A stretch of 64,000 bases of DNA, from positions 3,559,001 through 3,623,000 of the forward strand of contig NZ_CP132507.1 of assembly GCF_032191775.1 (NCBI RefSeq), in the 5' to 3' direction. Position numbers and translations under genes: made by a program. The stretch comes from Rhodoferax mekongensis (GTDB lineage Bacteria; Pseudomonadota; Gammaproteobacteria; Burkholderiales; Burkholderiaceae_C). The stretch's first letter is position 1. Every line of letters starts with the position of its first letter. This document shows positions 1 through 9,488 of the stretch, in pieces. The notes beneath the pieces were generated by a model. That model was not told the DNA's origin and did no database searches. It was given only the letters and a program-made list of their open reading frames with translations.

Positions 1-1
1 C

Positions 2-937
2 GCGCAGGAGGGACGGGCGCCTTCGACCGATTCTTCTTACATTTCGCCTACCTCTCTAGCCGGCTTGCTGGCGGCGCGGGCCCAGTACCCGCAAGCACAA
101 ATCGTCGCTGGCTGCACCGACGTAGGCCTGTGGGTCACCAAGATGCACAAGGATTTCCCCCGCGTGCTGGATGTGACCCAAGTGGCCGAACTGCGGCGCG
201 TGGAGCAGTACCCGCACCACATCGCCATAGGCGCCGCCGTCACCCTGACGGATGCGTTTGCCGCCCTAGTGGCCGACCGGCCGCAGTTGGCCACTTTTGC
301 CAGCCGCTTTGCCGGCCTTCCGGTGCGCAATGCAGGTACGCTGGGCGGCAACGTGGCCAATGGCTCGCCCATCGGGGACTCCATGCCGCTGCTGATTGCC
401 CTTGGCGCCAGCGTGGTGCTGATGGCTTGGCGCGGCATAGGCAACAAGGCGAAAGCAGTGCACCGCGAACTGCGCCTCGAGGACCTCTACACCGGCTACC
501 GCCAGAACGTCATGGCACCGGACGAAGTGTTGGCCTGGATCAAAGTGCCCAAGGCCGTGCCCCATGAGCGGTCACGTGTTTACAAGATTTCCAAACGCTT
601 TGAAGACGACATTTCTGCCGTCTGCCTCGCGCTGAACCTGCACATCGAAAGCGGCATAGTCACCCACGCCAGCATCGGGGTGGGTGGTGTGGCGGCCACG
701 CCTGTGCGTGCGCTCAAGACGCAGGCAGCCTTGCTGGGCAAACCCTGGAGTGCTGCCACGGTGAAAGCCGCCCAGGCCACCTTGCGAGGCGAGTTCAGCC
801 CGATCTCCGACATGCGCGCCAGCAGCGCCTACCGGGTGGAGGTGCTGGGTAATCTGCTGCAGCGCTACTGGCTGGAGAGCCAAGGCCTTACCGCCATCAA
901 TCTAGAGAGCTATGTGCCTGAAGGAGAAGCTGCATGA
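2..937 (+). CDS. xdhA: Xanthine dehydrogenase small subunit, C-terminal part (partial)
   Basis: FAD-binding subunit of xanthine dehydrogenase, which oxidises hypoxanthine and xanthine to urate in the cytoplasm. The reading frame is open to the left edge, so the start and the N-terminal 2Fe-2S domain lie outside the window. The visible part begins at the FAD domain (YISPTSLAGLLAARAQYP, then IVAGCTDVGL) and carries the family signature AGTLGGNVANGSPIGDS followed by the CO-dehydrogenase flavoprotein C-terminal domain. The apparent TTG start at 65 is only internal. The stop overlaps the xdhB start (ATGA at 934-937), so translation is probably coupled. The maturation factor xdhC is not next to it but about 18 kb downstream. 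Confidence 0.93.
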   Translation, partial: AQEGRAPSTDSSYISPTSLAGLLAARAQYPQAQIVAGCTDVGLWVTKMHKDFPRVLDVTQVAELRRVEQYPHHIAIGAAVTLTDAFAALVADRPQLATFASRFAGLPVRNAGTLGGNVANGSPIGDSMPLLIALGASVVLMAWRGIGNKAKAVHRELRLEDLYTGYRQNVMAPDEVLAWIKVPKAVPHERSRVYKISKRFEDDISAVCLALNLHIESGIVTHASIGVGGVAATPVRALKTQAALLGKPWSAATVKAAQATLRGEFSPISDMRASSAYRVEVLGNLLQRYWLESQGLTAINLESYVPEGEAA

Positions 938-3306
938 GCGCCACACCCTTCAACCCGTCTTTGACTCCCACCCTCTCCCCCGAGGTGGCCGCCGCCGTGC
1001 CCACTTCCCGTGGCCCGGCCGCCGGCGTCAATCAGTTCCATGAAAGCGCCGTGGCCCAGGTGGCCGGCGCGGTGCATTACATCGACGACCTGCCCGAGGT
1101 GCGCGGCACCCTGTATGCCGCGCCCATTCTTTCTACCCATGCGCATGGCAAGCTGCTGGGCGTGGACAGCACGGCAGCGCGCGCCATGCCCGGCGTGGTG
1201 GACGTGGTGCTGGCGGAAGACATTCCCGGCGACCCCATGCTGGCCGCCTTTGCCGGCGACGAGCCGGTGTTTGCCTTGGACACCGTGCAGTTCGTGGGCC
1301 AAGTGGTGGGCGTGGTGCTTGCCAAAACGGTGATGCAGGCCCGCCATGCCGCCCGCAAAGTGCAACTCAGGATCGAGCCCCTGCCGGCCATCCTGTCGGT
1401 GCAAGAGTCCATCCGCGCCAAGAGCTTTGTGCTGCCACCGGTCAACGTTCGGCGCGGTGATGCGGATGCGGCCCTGAAAAGCGCGCCCCACACCCTGCAC
1501 GGTACGCTGGAAGTCGGCGGGCAGGAGCACTTTTACCTGGAAGGCCAGATTGCCTATGTGCTGCCGCAAGAGCAGAACCAGTGGCTGGTCTACAGCAGCA
1601 CCCAGCACCCCGGCGAAGTGCAGCACTGGGTGAGCCACGCATTGGGCATCGACAACCACGCCGTCAAGGTGGAGTGCCGGCGCATGGGAGGCGGCTTCGG
1701 CGGCAAGGAAACGCAGGCCGGCCATCTGGCCGTGTGGGCGGCCATTGCGGCGGCCAAAAACCGCTGCGCCGTGAAGCTGCGGCTGGACCGGGACGACGAC
1801 TTCATGGTCACCGGCAAGCGCCACCCCTTTGCGTATGAATACAGCGTGGGCTTTGACGAAACCGGCCGCCTGACCGCCCTGAAACTGCAAATGGCAGTCA
1901 ACTGTGGCTTCAGCGCCGACCTGTCCGGCCCGGTGGCGGACCGCGCCATCTTCCACACCGACAACGCCTACTACCTGCAGGATGTGGACATCACCTCCTA
2001 CCGCTGCAAAACCAACACCCAGAGCCATACCGCCTTCCGTGGCTTCGGCGGCCCGCAGGGTGTGGTGCTGATTGAGGCGGTGATGGGCGACATTGCCCGT
2101 GCGCTCAAGCTGGACCCGCTGGACGTGCGCATGCGCAACCTCTACAGCGATGAGGCCATCCCCGGCACTGCGAACCGCCGCGACACCACCCACTACCAGA
2201 TGAAGGTGGAGGACAACATCCTCCAGCCCTTGCTATCAAAATTGGAGCTGTCCGCGCAGTATCGACGGCGGGTAGAGGCCATTTCGGCATGGAACCAGAC
2301 CAGCCCGGTACTCAAGCGCGGCATCGCCATTACGCCGGTCAAGTTCGGCATCAGCTTCACGGCCACACTGTTTAACCAAGCTGGCGCGCTGGTGCATGTG
2401 TACACCGACGGCAGCGTGCAGGTGAACCATGGCGGCGCCGAGATGGGCCAGGGCCTGAACACCAAGGTCGCCCAGATCGTGGCGGACGAATTGGGCATTC
2501 CCTTCACACGGGTGCTCAGCACTGCCAGTGACACCAGCAAAGTGCCCAACGCCTCCGCCACCGCGGCCAGTGCGGGTACCGACCTGAACGGCCGCGCAGC
2601 CCAGTTTGCCGCCCGCCATGTGCGCGACAACCTGGCCGCCTTTGTGGCCGGGCTCGATGGCTGCGGTGCAGGTGCCGTGCGCTTCAAGCATGGCGAAGTG
2701 TTCTCGCCCACCACCACCCGCAGCTTCGACGACGTGGTGAAAATGGCCTATGCCAACCGCATCCAGCTCTGGAGTGACGGCTTTTACCGTACGCCCAAGA
2801 TCCACTACGACAAGACGACGCTGACCGGCCGGCCTTTCTACTATTTCGCTTATGGTGCAGCGTGCACCGAAGTGGTGATCGACACCCTGACCGGCGAAAG
2901 CAAGGTGCTCAAAGTGGACATCCTCCACGACGTGGGCCGCAGCATCAACCCCGCTATCGACGTGGGGCAAATTGAAGGCGCCTTTGTGCAAGGCATGGGC
3001 TGGCTCACCACGGAGCAACTGGTCTGGAACGACAAGGGCTACCTCAGCACCCACGCGCCCAGCACCTACAAAATCCCCACCGCGGCGGATGTGCCCGAGC
3101 ACTTCAAGGTGGACCTTTGGCACGAACCCAACATTGAGGACAACGTGTTCGGCAGCAAGGCCGTGGGCGAGCCCCCTTTCATGCTGGGCATCAGCGTGTT
3201 TGAAGCCTTGCGCGATGCGGTAGCCCAAGCCAAGGGCCCGGGTGCCGCCGTGCAACTCACGGCGCCGGCCACGGCTGAGAATGTGTTGAAAGCGCTCAAG
3301 GACTGA
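934..3306 (+). CDS. xdhB: Xanthine dehydrogenase molybdopterin-binding large subunit
   Basis: Molybdenum-cofactor subunit of xanthine dehydrogenase, 790 residues, normal for the family. It pairs with the FAD/FeS subunit encoded immediately upstream. Visible cofactor and active-site motifs are GGGFGGKE near residues 252-259, AFRGFGGPQG near 366, NHGGAEMGQGLNTK around 500 and GEPPFMLG near 745, where the Glu is the expected catalytic base. Start ATG overlaps the xdhA stop. A dispersed repeat copy (2230-2280) is read through in frame around residues 433-449 without breaking the frame. The gene converges on the Crp-type regulator, with 17 bases between them and no clear terminator. Confidence 0.96.
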   Translation: MSATPFNPSLTPTLSPEVAAAVPTSRGPAAGVNQFHESAVAQVAGAVHYIDDLPEVRGTLYAAPILSTHAHGKLLGVDSTAARAMPGVVDVVLAEDIPGDPMLAAFAGDEPVFALDTVQFVGQVVGVVLAKTVMQARHAARKVQLRIEPLPAILSVQESIRAKSFVLPPVNVRRGDADAALKSAPHTLHGTLEVGGQEHFYLEGQIAYVLPQEQNQWLVYSSTQHPGEVQHWVSHALGIDNHAVKVECRRMGGGFGGKETQAGHLAVWAAIAAAKNRCAVKLRLDRDDDFMVTGKRHPFAYEYSVGFDETGRLTALKLQMAVNCGFSADLSGPVADRAIFHTDNAYYLQDVDITSYRCKTNTQSHTAFRGFGGPQGVVLIEAVMGDIARALKLDPLDVRMRNLYSDEAIPGTANRRDTTHYQMKVEDNILQPLLSKLELSAQYRRRVEAISAWNQTSPVLKRGIAITPVKFGISFTATLFNQAGALVHVYTDGSVQVNHGGAEMGQGLNTKVAQIVADELGIPFTRVLSTASDTSKVPNASATAASAGTDLNGRAAQFAARHVRDNLAAFVAGLDGCGAGAVRFKHGEVFSPTTTRSFDDVVKMAYANRIQLWSDGFYRTPKIHYDKTTLTGRPFYYFAYGAACTEVVIDTLTGESKVLKVDILHDVGRSINPAIDVGQIEGAFVQGMGWLTTEQLVWNDKGYLSTHAPSTYKIPTAADVPEHFKVDLWHEPNIEDNVFGSKAVGEPPFMLGISVFEALRDAVAQAKGPGAAVQLTAPATAENVLKALKD
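2230..2280 (+). repeat. Dispersed short repeat, copy A (inside xdhB)
   Basis: One of ten related segments in the window. It reads TTGCTATCAAAATTGGAGC then TGTCCGCGCAGTATCGACGG and ends AGAGGCC. It matches intergenic copy B at 7139-7189 in roughly 38 of 52 aligned bases. In xdhB it encodes part of LLSKLELSAQYRRRVEA; codons start at the second base of the shared GGAGCT. Confidence 0.65.
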
Positions 3307-3323
3307 GCGCCTACAGGGTGGAA

Positions 3324-3977
3324 CTACACCCCGGCCAGCGAACGCAAACCGCCGGGGTCGACCAGATTCACCGTGCGGCCTGAGCCGCTGATAAGGCTGC
3401 GCTCCCGCAGGTGGCGCAGCACGCGGGACAGTGTCTCGGGTGCGATGCCCAGTTGGGCCGCGATCAGGCGTTTGCGCTGTTGCAGCTGCACCGCGCAACC
3501 GCCTTTGTCGTTCGACTCGGCATGTTGCAGCAGCCATTCGGCACAACGCGCCTCGGCACCCTTGGCCAATCGGCTCACTGCCAGTTCGGTTTGCTCGCGG
3601 TGCGCCTGCGCCACGCCGGTGAGCATGGTGGTGCTGAGTTGGCGGTTGGCTGCCAGCGCGGCCTGAAACTCGGCCATGGGCACGCGGCGCAGCACCACAT
3701 CGGTCTGGGCGACCACGTCCATGGCGGCGGGCATTTCCAGCACGGCGGCTGTGGGGTCTACCCAGCCGGGCCCTTGCATCTGGCCGAGCTGGTGCTCCAG
3801 CAGTTCATCCCGGTTACCCGGGGTACCGCTGATGCCAAAGACCACATGCCCGCTTTCCAGATACCAGGCTGCGGCAGTCGCATCACCGCGCCGCAGCAAC
3901 ACGCTGCCAGCGACCCGGCGCTCGGGGTTGCTGTGGGTCAAAAGCGATTGAATTGCGGTAGGTACAGGTGCCAACAT
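3324..3977 (-). CDS. Crp/Fnr-family transcriptional regulator
   Basis: About 217 residues. An N-terminal cyclic-nucleotide-binding-like beta barrel (residues ~10-115) is followed by a long helix and a winged helix-turn-helix near the C terminus (IAAQLGIAPETLSRVLRHL, recognition helix ETLSRVLRHLRE). There is no Fnr-type N-terminal cysteine cluster, so iron-sulfur oxygen sensing is unlikely; the effector is unknown. An upstream GTG (3986) would add three residues; the ATG at 3977 is used here, and neither has a strong ribosome binding site. It faces xdhB end to end and lies upstream of the glycerate kinase gene on the opposite side. Its targets cannot be read from the sequence. Confidence 0.85.
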   Translation of the reverse strand: MLAPVPTAIQSLLTHSNPERRVAGSVLLRRGDATAAAWYLESGHVVFGISGTPGNRDELLEHQLGQMQGPGWVDPTAAVLEMPAAMDVVAQTDVVLRRVPMAEFQAALAANRQLSTTMLTGVAQAHREQTELAVSRLAKGAEARCAEWLLQHAESNDKGGCAVQLQQRKRLIAAQLGIAPETLSRVLRHLRERSLISGSGRTVNLVDPGGLRSLAGV

Positions 3978-4060
3978 GGACTTCACTGTGCCCGCCGCTG
4001 GCAGTCGCCGCCTTGAGACAGATCAAACTTTTGCGTGCCCGACCACAGGGCTTGCGCCGT

Positions 4061-5461
4061 TTACAACACCAGAATCGCCCGGAAGTCGTTCACGTTGGTG
4101 TGCGTGGGGCCGGTGGTGAACAGGTCCCCCAGCGGCTGGAAGAAGCCCACCGCGTCATTGCGGTCCAGGCAATCGGCCAAGGACACACCGGCGGCCTCAG
4201 CACGCGCCAAGGTGTCGGGGGTGACCAGCGCTCCGGCGTTGTCTGCCACGCCGTCAATGCCATCGGTGTCGGCGGCCAGCGCCCACACCTTGGGCTGCGC
4301 TTGCAGGCCCTGGGCCAGGCCCATGCAAAACTCCCCCGCGCGCCCGCCCCGACCTCTTAAAGCGCCTTCTCGACGCGGGCGCACAGTCACGGTGGTCTCG
4401 CCGCCGCTCAGAATCACACAAGGCTTGGCGAAGGGCTGCACGGCGGAAGCCGGTTTGAGCGAGGCGGTACGCGCCAAGGCGGCGTGCACCTTGCCCACTT
4501 CGCGGGACTCGCCTTCGAGCTCATCGCTGAGGATGTAGGCATGCAAGCCCATGCTGCGGGCCAGATCGGCAGCAGCTTCGAGCGACTGCTGGGGCGTGGC
4601 AATCAAATGCACTGAGTTGTTGGCAAATACGGCATCGCCGGGCTTGGGCGTTTCGAGCACACCGGCCTCCAGCGCTTTGAGCACGAAATCGGCCTCCAGT
4701 GCAGGTGCATCTTGCGCGAGGCGCTTCAAAATTGATAGCGCGTCGGCGCAGGTGCTGGGGTCCGGCACCGTCGGCCCACTGGCGATCACACTCGGGTCGT
4801 CGCCCGGCACATCGCTGATCAGTAGCGTCACCACCTTGGCGGGATAGCAGGCTGCGGCCAAGCGCCCGCCCTTGATGGCGGACAGATGCTTGCGCACGCA
4901 GTTCATCTCCTGAATGCTGGCGCCGCTCTCCAGCAAGAGCTTGTTGATGCGCTGCTTGAGCTCCAGGCTGATGCCGCCCTGCACGCCGTCTACCTCCCAC
5001 TGCGCGGGCAGCGTCAGCAAGGAGGATCCGCCACCGGAGATCAGGCAGATCACCAAATCGTCCTCGGTGAGCCCACGGGTCAAGGCCAGGATGCGCTGGG
5101 CTGCGGCCAAGCCGGCAGCGTCAGGCACCGGGTGGGCGGCTTCCACCACTTCTATGCGGGCTGGAGCTGCGTCTGCCAGTAGCGGCGGGGTGTGGTCGTA
5201 GCGGGTAACGACCAGACCCGACATTGGCAGGTCTTGGGGCCACAGCGCGTCCAGCGCATGGGCCATGGCGCCACCTGCTTTGCCTGCGCCCAGCACCAGC
5301 GTGCGCCCCTTGGGCGGCTCAGGCAGGTAGTGGTTGAGGGTATGCGCGGGTAGCGCCTGGCGCACTGCGGCCCAGTACAGCTGGCTCAGCAACTCGCGCG
5401 GGGCAATGTCAGAGAAATGCGCAGGGGCTTGGGGATGGGTTTCAGTACTTGGCATGTTCAT
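4061..5461 (-). CDS. Glycerate 2-kinase (MOFRL family)
   Basis: DUF4147 plus C-terminal MOFRL domain protein of 466 residues, the family that phosphorylates D-glycerate to 2-phosphoglycerate (names in use include gckA, ttuD and glxK-like; older records call it hydroxypyruvate reductase). Visible signatures are VLGAGKAGGAMAHALD near residue 60, LISGGGSSLL near 150, and the C-terminal CVILSGGETTVTV and DTDGIDG motifs typical of MOFRL. The longer frame to 5488 begins with TTG; ATG at 5461 or 5455 is more likely. In this context it would accept glycerate made by GarR from tartronate semialdehyde, linking the aldarate and possibly the purine/glyoxylate routes to central metabolism. A partial dispersed repeat (4703-4739) lies inside it. 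Confidence 0.9.
   Translation of the reverse strand: MNMPSTETHPQAPAHFSDIAPRELLSQLYWAAVRQALPAHTLNHYLPEPPKGRTLVLGAGKAGGAMAHALDALWPQDLPMSGLVVTRYDHTPPLLADAAPARIEVVEAAHPVPDAAGLAAAQRILALTRGLTEDDLVICLISGGGSSLLTLPAQWEVDGVQGGISLELKQRINKLLLESGASIQEMNCVRKHLSAIKGGRLAAACYPAKVVTLLISDVPGDDPSVIASGPTVPDPSTCADALSILKRLAQDAPALEADFVLKALEAGVLETPKPGDAVFANNSVHLIATPQQSLEAAADLARSMGLHAYILSDELEGESREVGKVHAALARTASLKPASAVQPFAKPCVILSGGETTVTVRPRREGALRGRGGRAGEFCMGLAQGLQAQPKVWALAADTDGIDGVADNAGALVTPDTLARAEAAGVSLADCLDRNDAVGFFQPLGDLFTTGPTHTNVNDFRAILVL
4703..4739 (-). repeat. Dispersed short repeat, copy K (degenerate, inside glycerate kinase)
   Basis: On the minus strand it reads GCTATCAATTTTGAAGCG followed by CCTCGCGCAAGATGCAC. 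It keeps the GCTATCAA and CGCGCA blocks of the repeat family but has lost the GGGCGCC tail, so it is the weakest copy listed. It is read in the same codon phase as copy A. Confidence 0.4.
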
Positions 5462-5637
5462 CGCTTGATGCAAAAGTAAATGGGGCAAAATTTAGGGGCG
5501 CGTAGCGCAAGCACAGCCCGGGATGCTCGGCAACGTGGTGCTCGCCTCTGGTGGCTCTTGCAGCCCGCCAGCGGGATTCGGCCTCGGCAGGACCCACCCT
5601 TGCAGGTGGGCGACTTGTTTGACGGAGAGACTTTCAC

Positions 5638-7101
5638 ATGGGCACTTTGCTGATCCACAACGCGCGCGCGGTCGCAACTTTCGACCACGCCGACCCTACG
5701 CAATCCACCGAGCTGCGTGACGCATCCATCTACATCGAAGGCAACCGCATCGCTTTCATGGGTGCCACCGCCGACCTGCCGCCACACGCGCTGGAGGCTG
5801 ACGAGGTGATTGACGCGCAGCGCCTTTTGGTCACCCCCGGTCTGGTGAACACCCACCACCATATGTACCAGAGCCTCACGCGGGCCATACCCGGTGTGCA
5901 AAACGCTGAACTGTTCGGCTGGCTGCGCGGGCTGTATCCCCTCTGGGCCGGGCTGACGCCCGAGATGGTGCAGGTAAGCACCCAGATCGCCATGGCCGAA
6001 CTGCTGATGAGCGGCTGCACCACCAGCAGCGACCACCTCTACATCTACCCCAATGGCGTGCGGCTGGACGACAGCATTGGCGCAGCCGCCGAGATAGGCA
6101 TGCGCTTCGTAGCCACCCGCGGCAGCATGAGCGTGGGCCAGAGCCAGGGCGGCCTGCCTCCGGACCGGGTGGTAGAACAAGAAGACTTCATTCTCAAAGA
6201 AAGCCAACGGCTGATCGAGCAACACCACGATGCGAGCTGGGGCTCCATGCTGAATGTGGCGCTGGCGCCCTGCTCCCCGTTCAGCGTGAGCCGCGACCTG
6301 ATGCGCGAAGCCGCCCTGCTGGCCCGCAGCTTCAAGGGTCAGGGCGTACGCCTGCACACCCACCTGGCCGAAAACGACCACGACCTGGCCTACAGCCGCG
6401 AAAAGTTCGGCTGCACCCCCACCCAATACGCCCAGGACCTGGGCTGGCTGGGTGAGGACGTGTGGCACGCCCACTGCGTGAAGCTGGACGACGAGGGCAT
6501 CAGCCTGTTTGCCGCCAGCCGCACCGGCGTGGCGCACTGCCCGTGCAGCAACATGCGCCTGGCCAGCGGCATCGCCCCCATCCGCAAAATGCTGAACGCC
6601 GGCGTGCCGGTAGGCCTGGGTGTGGACGGCAGCGCCAGCAATGACGCGGCCCACATGGTGAACGAAGCCCGCCAGGCCCTGCTGTTGGCCCGCGTGGGCC
6701 GCGCCATGCAGCCACCGGAAGAGCGTGTGCTGCCCACTGGCGAGCGCCGCACCTTCTTCGGCTGCGATTTGGGCCCGGCCGAAATGACCGCGCGGGATGC
6801 CCTCAGCGTAGCCACCCGGGGCGGCGCGCAAGTGCTGGGCCGCAAGGACATCGGCCACCTGGCGGTGGGCATGTGTGCGGACCTGGTGCTCTTTGACCTG
6901 GACACGCTGGGCTTTGCCGGTGGCGCGGTGCACGACCCTGTCGGCAGCCTGCTGCTGTGTGCCAGTCCGCAGGCGGACTACACGGTCGTCAACGGCAAGG
7001 TGGTGGTGCGCGAGGGCCACTTGGAAACGGTAGACCTTGGCCCGCTGATGGAGCGCCACAACCGGTTGGCGCTGCAGCTGGCTGCGGCTGCAGTCCACTG
7101 A
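5638..7101 (+). CDS. 8-oxoguanine deaminase-like amidohydrolase
   Basis: Metal-dependent amidohydrolase of 487 residues from the group that includes 8-oxoguanine deaminase and the triazine hydrolases AtzB/TrzN. Metal ligand motifs are visible: NTHHHMYQ near residue 72 after the usual LVTPGLV strand, HTHLAEND near 240, HCVKLDD near 280 and GLGVDGSASND near 325, where the Asp is the expected catalytic residue. The neighbourhood of purine oxidation genes favours a purine substrate, with 8-oxoguanine to urate as the likely reaction; this is family knowledge plus context. Start ATG 5638 has GGAGAG ten bases upstream. The leader contains a short hairpin (CCCACC 5593-5598 with GGTGGG 5605-5610) of unknown role. 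Confidence 0.85.
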   Translation: MGTLLIHNARAVATFDHADPTQSTELRDASIYIEGNRIAFMGATADLPPHALEADEVIDAQRLLVTPGLVNTHHHMYQSLTRAIPGVQNAELFGWLRGLYPLWAGLTPEMVQVSTQIAMAELLMSGCTTSSDHLYIYPNGVRLDDSIGAAAEIGMRFVATRGSMSVGQSQGGLPPDRVVEQEDFILKESQRLIEQHHDASWGSMLNVALAPCSPFSVSRDLMREAALLARSFKGQGVRLHTHLAENDHDLAYSREKFGCTPTQYAQDLGWLGEDVWHAHCVKLDDEGISLFAASRTGVAHCPCSNMRLASGIAPIRKMLNAGVPVGLGVDGSASNDAAHMVNEARQALLLARVGRAMQPPEERVLPTGERRTFFGCDLGPAEMTARDALSVATRGGAQVLGRKDIGHLAVGMCADLVLFDLDTLGFAGGAVHDPVGSLLLCASPQADYTVVNGKVVVREGHLETVDLGPLMERHNRLALQLAAAAVH

Positions 7102-7138
7102 CCTCAACCGCCCAGCATCACACCTGAATGACGCGAGT

Positions 7139-7189
7139 TTGCTCCTGAAATGGGAGCTGCTCGCGCAATATCGACGGGCGCCAAAGGCC
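7139..7189 (+). repeat. Dispersed short repeat, copy B (intergenic)
   Basis: Reads TTGCTCCTGAAATGGGAGC then TGCTCGCGCAATATCGACGGGC and GCCAAAGGCC. It lies in the 98-base gap between the convergent deaminase and glucarate dehydratase genes, and is one of the best intergenic examples of the family. Confidence 0.75.
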
Positions 7190-7199
7190 AATTCAAGCC

Positions 7200-8552
7200 T
7201 CAACGCACGAGGCAGGGGCGCTTGGGGTCGAACTTCCAGCCGGGGATCAGGTACTGCATGGCCATCGCATCATTACGTGCGCCCAAACCGTGCTGCAAGT
7301 AGAGCTGGTGAGCTTTTTCCACTTCGACCATGTCCAGCTCGACACCCAAACCGGGCGTGGTGGGCACGGCAATTTGCCCGCCCACAATCTGCAGCGGGTC
7401 TTGGGTCAGGCGCTGGCCGTCCTGCCAGATCCAATGGGTATCAATGGCCGTTACCTTGCCCGGTGCAGCAGCCGCCACATGGGTGAACATGGCCAGCGAC
7501 ACGTCAAAGTGGTTGTTGGAATGCGAACCCCAAGTCAAGCCCCAGGTCTGGCAGACCTGCGCCACCCGCACGGAGCCCTGCATGGTCCAGAAATGCGGGT
7601 CAGCCAAGGGAATGTCCACGGACTGCAAGGCCAGCGAATGGGCCAGCTCGCGCCAGTCGGTGGCAATCATATTGGTGGCAGTGGGCAGGCCAGTGGCGCG
7701 GCGGAACTCGGCCACGACTTCCCGGCCGGAAAACACGCCTTCGGCCCCGCAGGGGTCTTCGGCATAGGCCATCACGCCATGCAAGTCGCGGCAAAGGCGC
7801 ACCGCGTCATTCAACAGCCATCCACCGTTCGGGTCCAGCGTGATGCGGGCTTGCGGGAAGCGGGCATGCAGGGCGCGGATGGCCTCCACTTCTTCTTCGC
7901 CGCGTAGCACACCGCCCTTGAGCTTGAAGTCCTGGAAGCCGTAGCGCGCAAAAGCGGCCTCGGCCAGACGCACCACGCCGTCTGCGTCCATGGCTTTTTC
8001 GTGGCGCAGGCGCTTCCAGTCATCGGCCTGATCCGGCTCGCTGAGGTAGGGCAAGTCAGTCTGCTGGCGGTCGCCCACATAGAACAGGTAGCCCAGCACC
8101 GCGACGCTGCTGCGTTGTTGGCCATCGCCCAGCAAGGCCGCCACCGGCACACCCAGGAATTTGCCCAGCAAATCGAGCAAGGCACTTTCCACGGCGGTCA
8201 CTGCGTGAATCGCCACGCGCAGGTCAAAGGTCTGCAGGCCACGGCCCTCGCTGTCGCGGGCGGCAAAGGCTTCGCGCATGCGGTTGAGGATGGCGTTGTA
8301 GTTGCCGACGGATTGACCCACTACCAAGGAGGCAGCATCTTCCAGCGTCTGGCGGATCTTCTCGCCGCCGGGCACTTCACCCACACCGGTGTTGCCGCTG
8401 CTGTCGGTCAGGATGACGATGTTGCGGGTAAAAAACGGCGCGTGGGCGCCACTCAGGTTCATCAGCATGCCGTCATGTCCGGCAACCGGAATGACGCGTA
8501 GCGCCGTCACCACAGGGGCGCCGCGCACAGAGGTAGTTTCAGACGGGGTCAT
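7200..8552 (-). CDS. gudD: Glucarate dehydratase (enolase superfamily)
   Basis: Dehydrates D-glucarate to 5-keto-4-deoxy-D-glucarate in the cytoplasm. The 450-residue product has the mandelate racemase/enolase fold markers of the glucarate dehydratase group: a KLK acid-base motif in DFKLKGG, metal ligands in LDPNGGW and YAEDPCG, and the His of [10 protein letters not shown]. The start is ATG 8552, preceded by TAAGGAG seven bases away; a TTG at 8558 is not needed. It is transcribed away from the GntR regulator gene, and a copy of the shared sequence GACATCATACAACT lies about 60 bases upstream. The product enters the GarL/GarR branch encoded further right. Confidence 0.93.
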   Translation of the reverse strand: MTPSETTSVRGAPVVTALRVIPVAGHDGMLMNLSGAHAPFFTRNIVILTDSSGNTGVGEVPGGEKIRQTLEDAASLVVGQSVGNYNAILNRMREAFAARDSEGRGLQTFDLRVAIHAVTAVESALLDLLGKFLGVPVAALLGDGQQRSSVAVLGYLFYVGDRQQTDLPYLSEPDQADDWKRLRHEKAMDADGVVRLAEAAFARYGFQDFKLKGGVLRGEEEVEAIRALHARFPQARITLDPNGGWLLNDAVRLCRDLHGVMAYAEDPCGAEGVFSGREVVAEFRRATGLPTATNMIATDWRELAHSLALQSVDIPLADPHFWTMQGSVRVAQVCQTWGLTWGSHSNNHFDVSLAMFTHVAAAAPGKVTAIDTHWIWQDGQRLTQDPLQIVGGQIAVPTTPGLGVELDMVEVEKAHQLYLQHGLGARNDAMAMQYLIPGWKFDPKRPCLVR

Positions 8553-8611
8553 GGTCAATCTCCTTAGCGGGGCGCTCGGAATGAAAGGATGTGTGGCGCC
8601 CCTACATATAG

Positions 8612-8625
8612 GACATCATACAACT
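8612..8625. promoter_or_regulatory. Candidate GntR operator upstream of gudD
   Basis: GACATCATACAACT lies between gudD and the regulator gene, overlapping the regulator's stop codon. It matches 13 of 14 bases of the site at 9454-9467. Two near-identical copies flanking the regulator suggest that this regulator binds both; no binding has been shown. Confidence 0.5.
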
Positions 8626-9403
8626 AAACTGCGTCAGCCTGCGACTTTCTCAAGCGATCCTTGCTGTTGGCAAGATGGGTTCGCATGGCGGCGCGGGCCG
8701 CATCCGCATCCTGATTGCGGATGGCGTTGAAGATGTATTCGTGTTCGCCATGCACACGTCGCAGGTACGCCAAGCGCCCTTCCGGCGCACTGCTGGCGGT
8801 GTTGATGCGGGTGCGCGGAATGATCATGGTGCCCAGATAAGTCATCAGGTCGGCAAAGTGGCGGTTACCCGTGGACTTGGCAACTTCCATGTGGAAACTG
8901 AAGTCGGAAGGCACTGCATCCGAGTCTTCCTCAATCGACTTCTGGAACGCGTCCAGCATGGCCTGCATGGCCTGCAAGTTGGCTTCGGTACGGCGCTGTG
9001 CCGCCAGGCCCGCAGCCTCGGTTTCCAGCGAAATCCGCAGCTCCAGCAGGGCAATCACATCGGCGACGGTGGCGAAATCCACATCGGCGATCTGGAAATT
9101 TCCACTGCTTTGCGGTGCGAGTGCAAAGGTGCCTACACCGTGACGGGTCTCCACCAGACGGTTGGCTTGCAGGCGCGAAATGGCTTCACGCACCACAGTG
9201 CGACTGACCTCAAAACGACCCATGATTTCCGATTCAGTGGGCAACTTGTCGCCGGGTTTGATGGCGCCATCGCGGATGCTGGCAGCCAGACTTTCGACCA
9301 CCTCATTCACCAGGCCCTTGGAGCGGCGCGGGCGCAATGCATCGGCCGACTCCGGTGTTGCACTTGACGCCGCAATTGTTCTAGGGGTTTGCACTAGGTC
9401 CAT
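8624..9403 (-). CDS. GntR-family (FadR/FCD type) regulator of aldarate genes
   Basis: A 259-residue regulator with an N-terminal winged helix (VNEVVESLAASIRDGAIKPG, then LPTESEIMGRFEVSRTVVR) and a C-terminal all-helical FCD ligand domain with a conserved metal-binding His pattern (FHMEVAKSTGN, HEYIFNAI). A GTG start at 9439 is possible, but ATG 9403 has AAGGA at the right distance and leaves the divergent promoter region free. It lies between gudD and the uronate dehydrogenase operon, so it most likely controls both in response to a sugar acid. This is inference from position and from the repeated site on either side of it. Confidence 0.9.
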   Translation of the reverse strand: MDLVQTPRTIAASSATPESADALRPRRSKGLVNEVVESLAASIRDGAIKPGDKLPTESEIMGRFEVSRTVVREAISRLQANRLVETRHGVGTFALAPQSSGNFQIADVDFATVADVIALLELRISLETEAAGLAAQRRTEANLQAMQAMLDAFQKSIEEDSDAVPSDFSFHMEVAKSTGNRHFADLMTYLGTMIIPRTRINTASSAPEGRLAYLRRVHGEHEYIFNAIRNQDADAARAAMRTHLANSKDRLRKSQADAV

Positions 9404-9453
9404 GGAAAAGTCCTTGACGCGGTCTGAGACGATGACCACAATTTAACACATCA

Positions 9454-9467
9454 GACAACATACAACT
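9454..9467. promoter_or_regulatory. Candidate GntR operator in the gntR/udh divergent promoter
   Basis: GACAACATACAACT sits between the divergent starts of the regulator (9403) and uronate dehydrogenase (9489). It is nearly identical to the site before gudD, as expected for an autoregulated local repressor. Confidence 0.5.
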
Positions 9468-9488
9468 GACAATTCAGCTCTCTATTTC

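Noticed and set aside
5458-7203. Long minus-strand open frame across the 8-oxoguanine deaminase gene
   Set aside because: Antisense shadow of a high-GC gene: His/Gln/Ala/Val-rich, no domain, and the plus strand has a full amidohydrolase.
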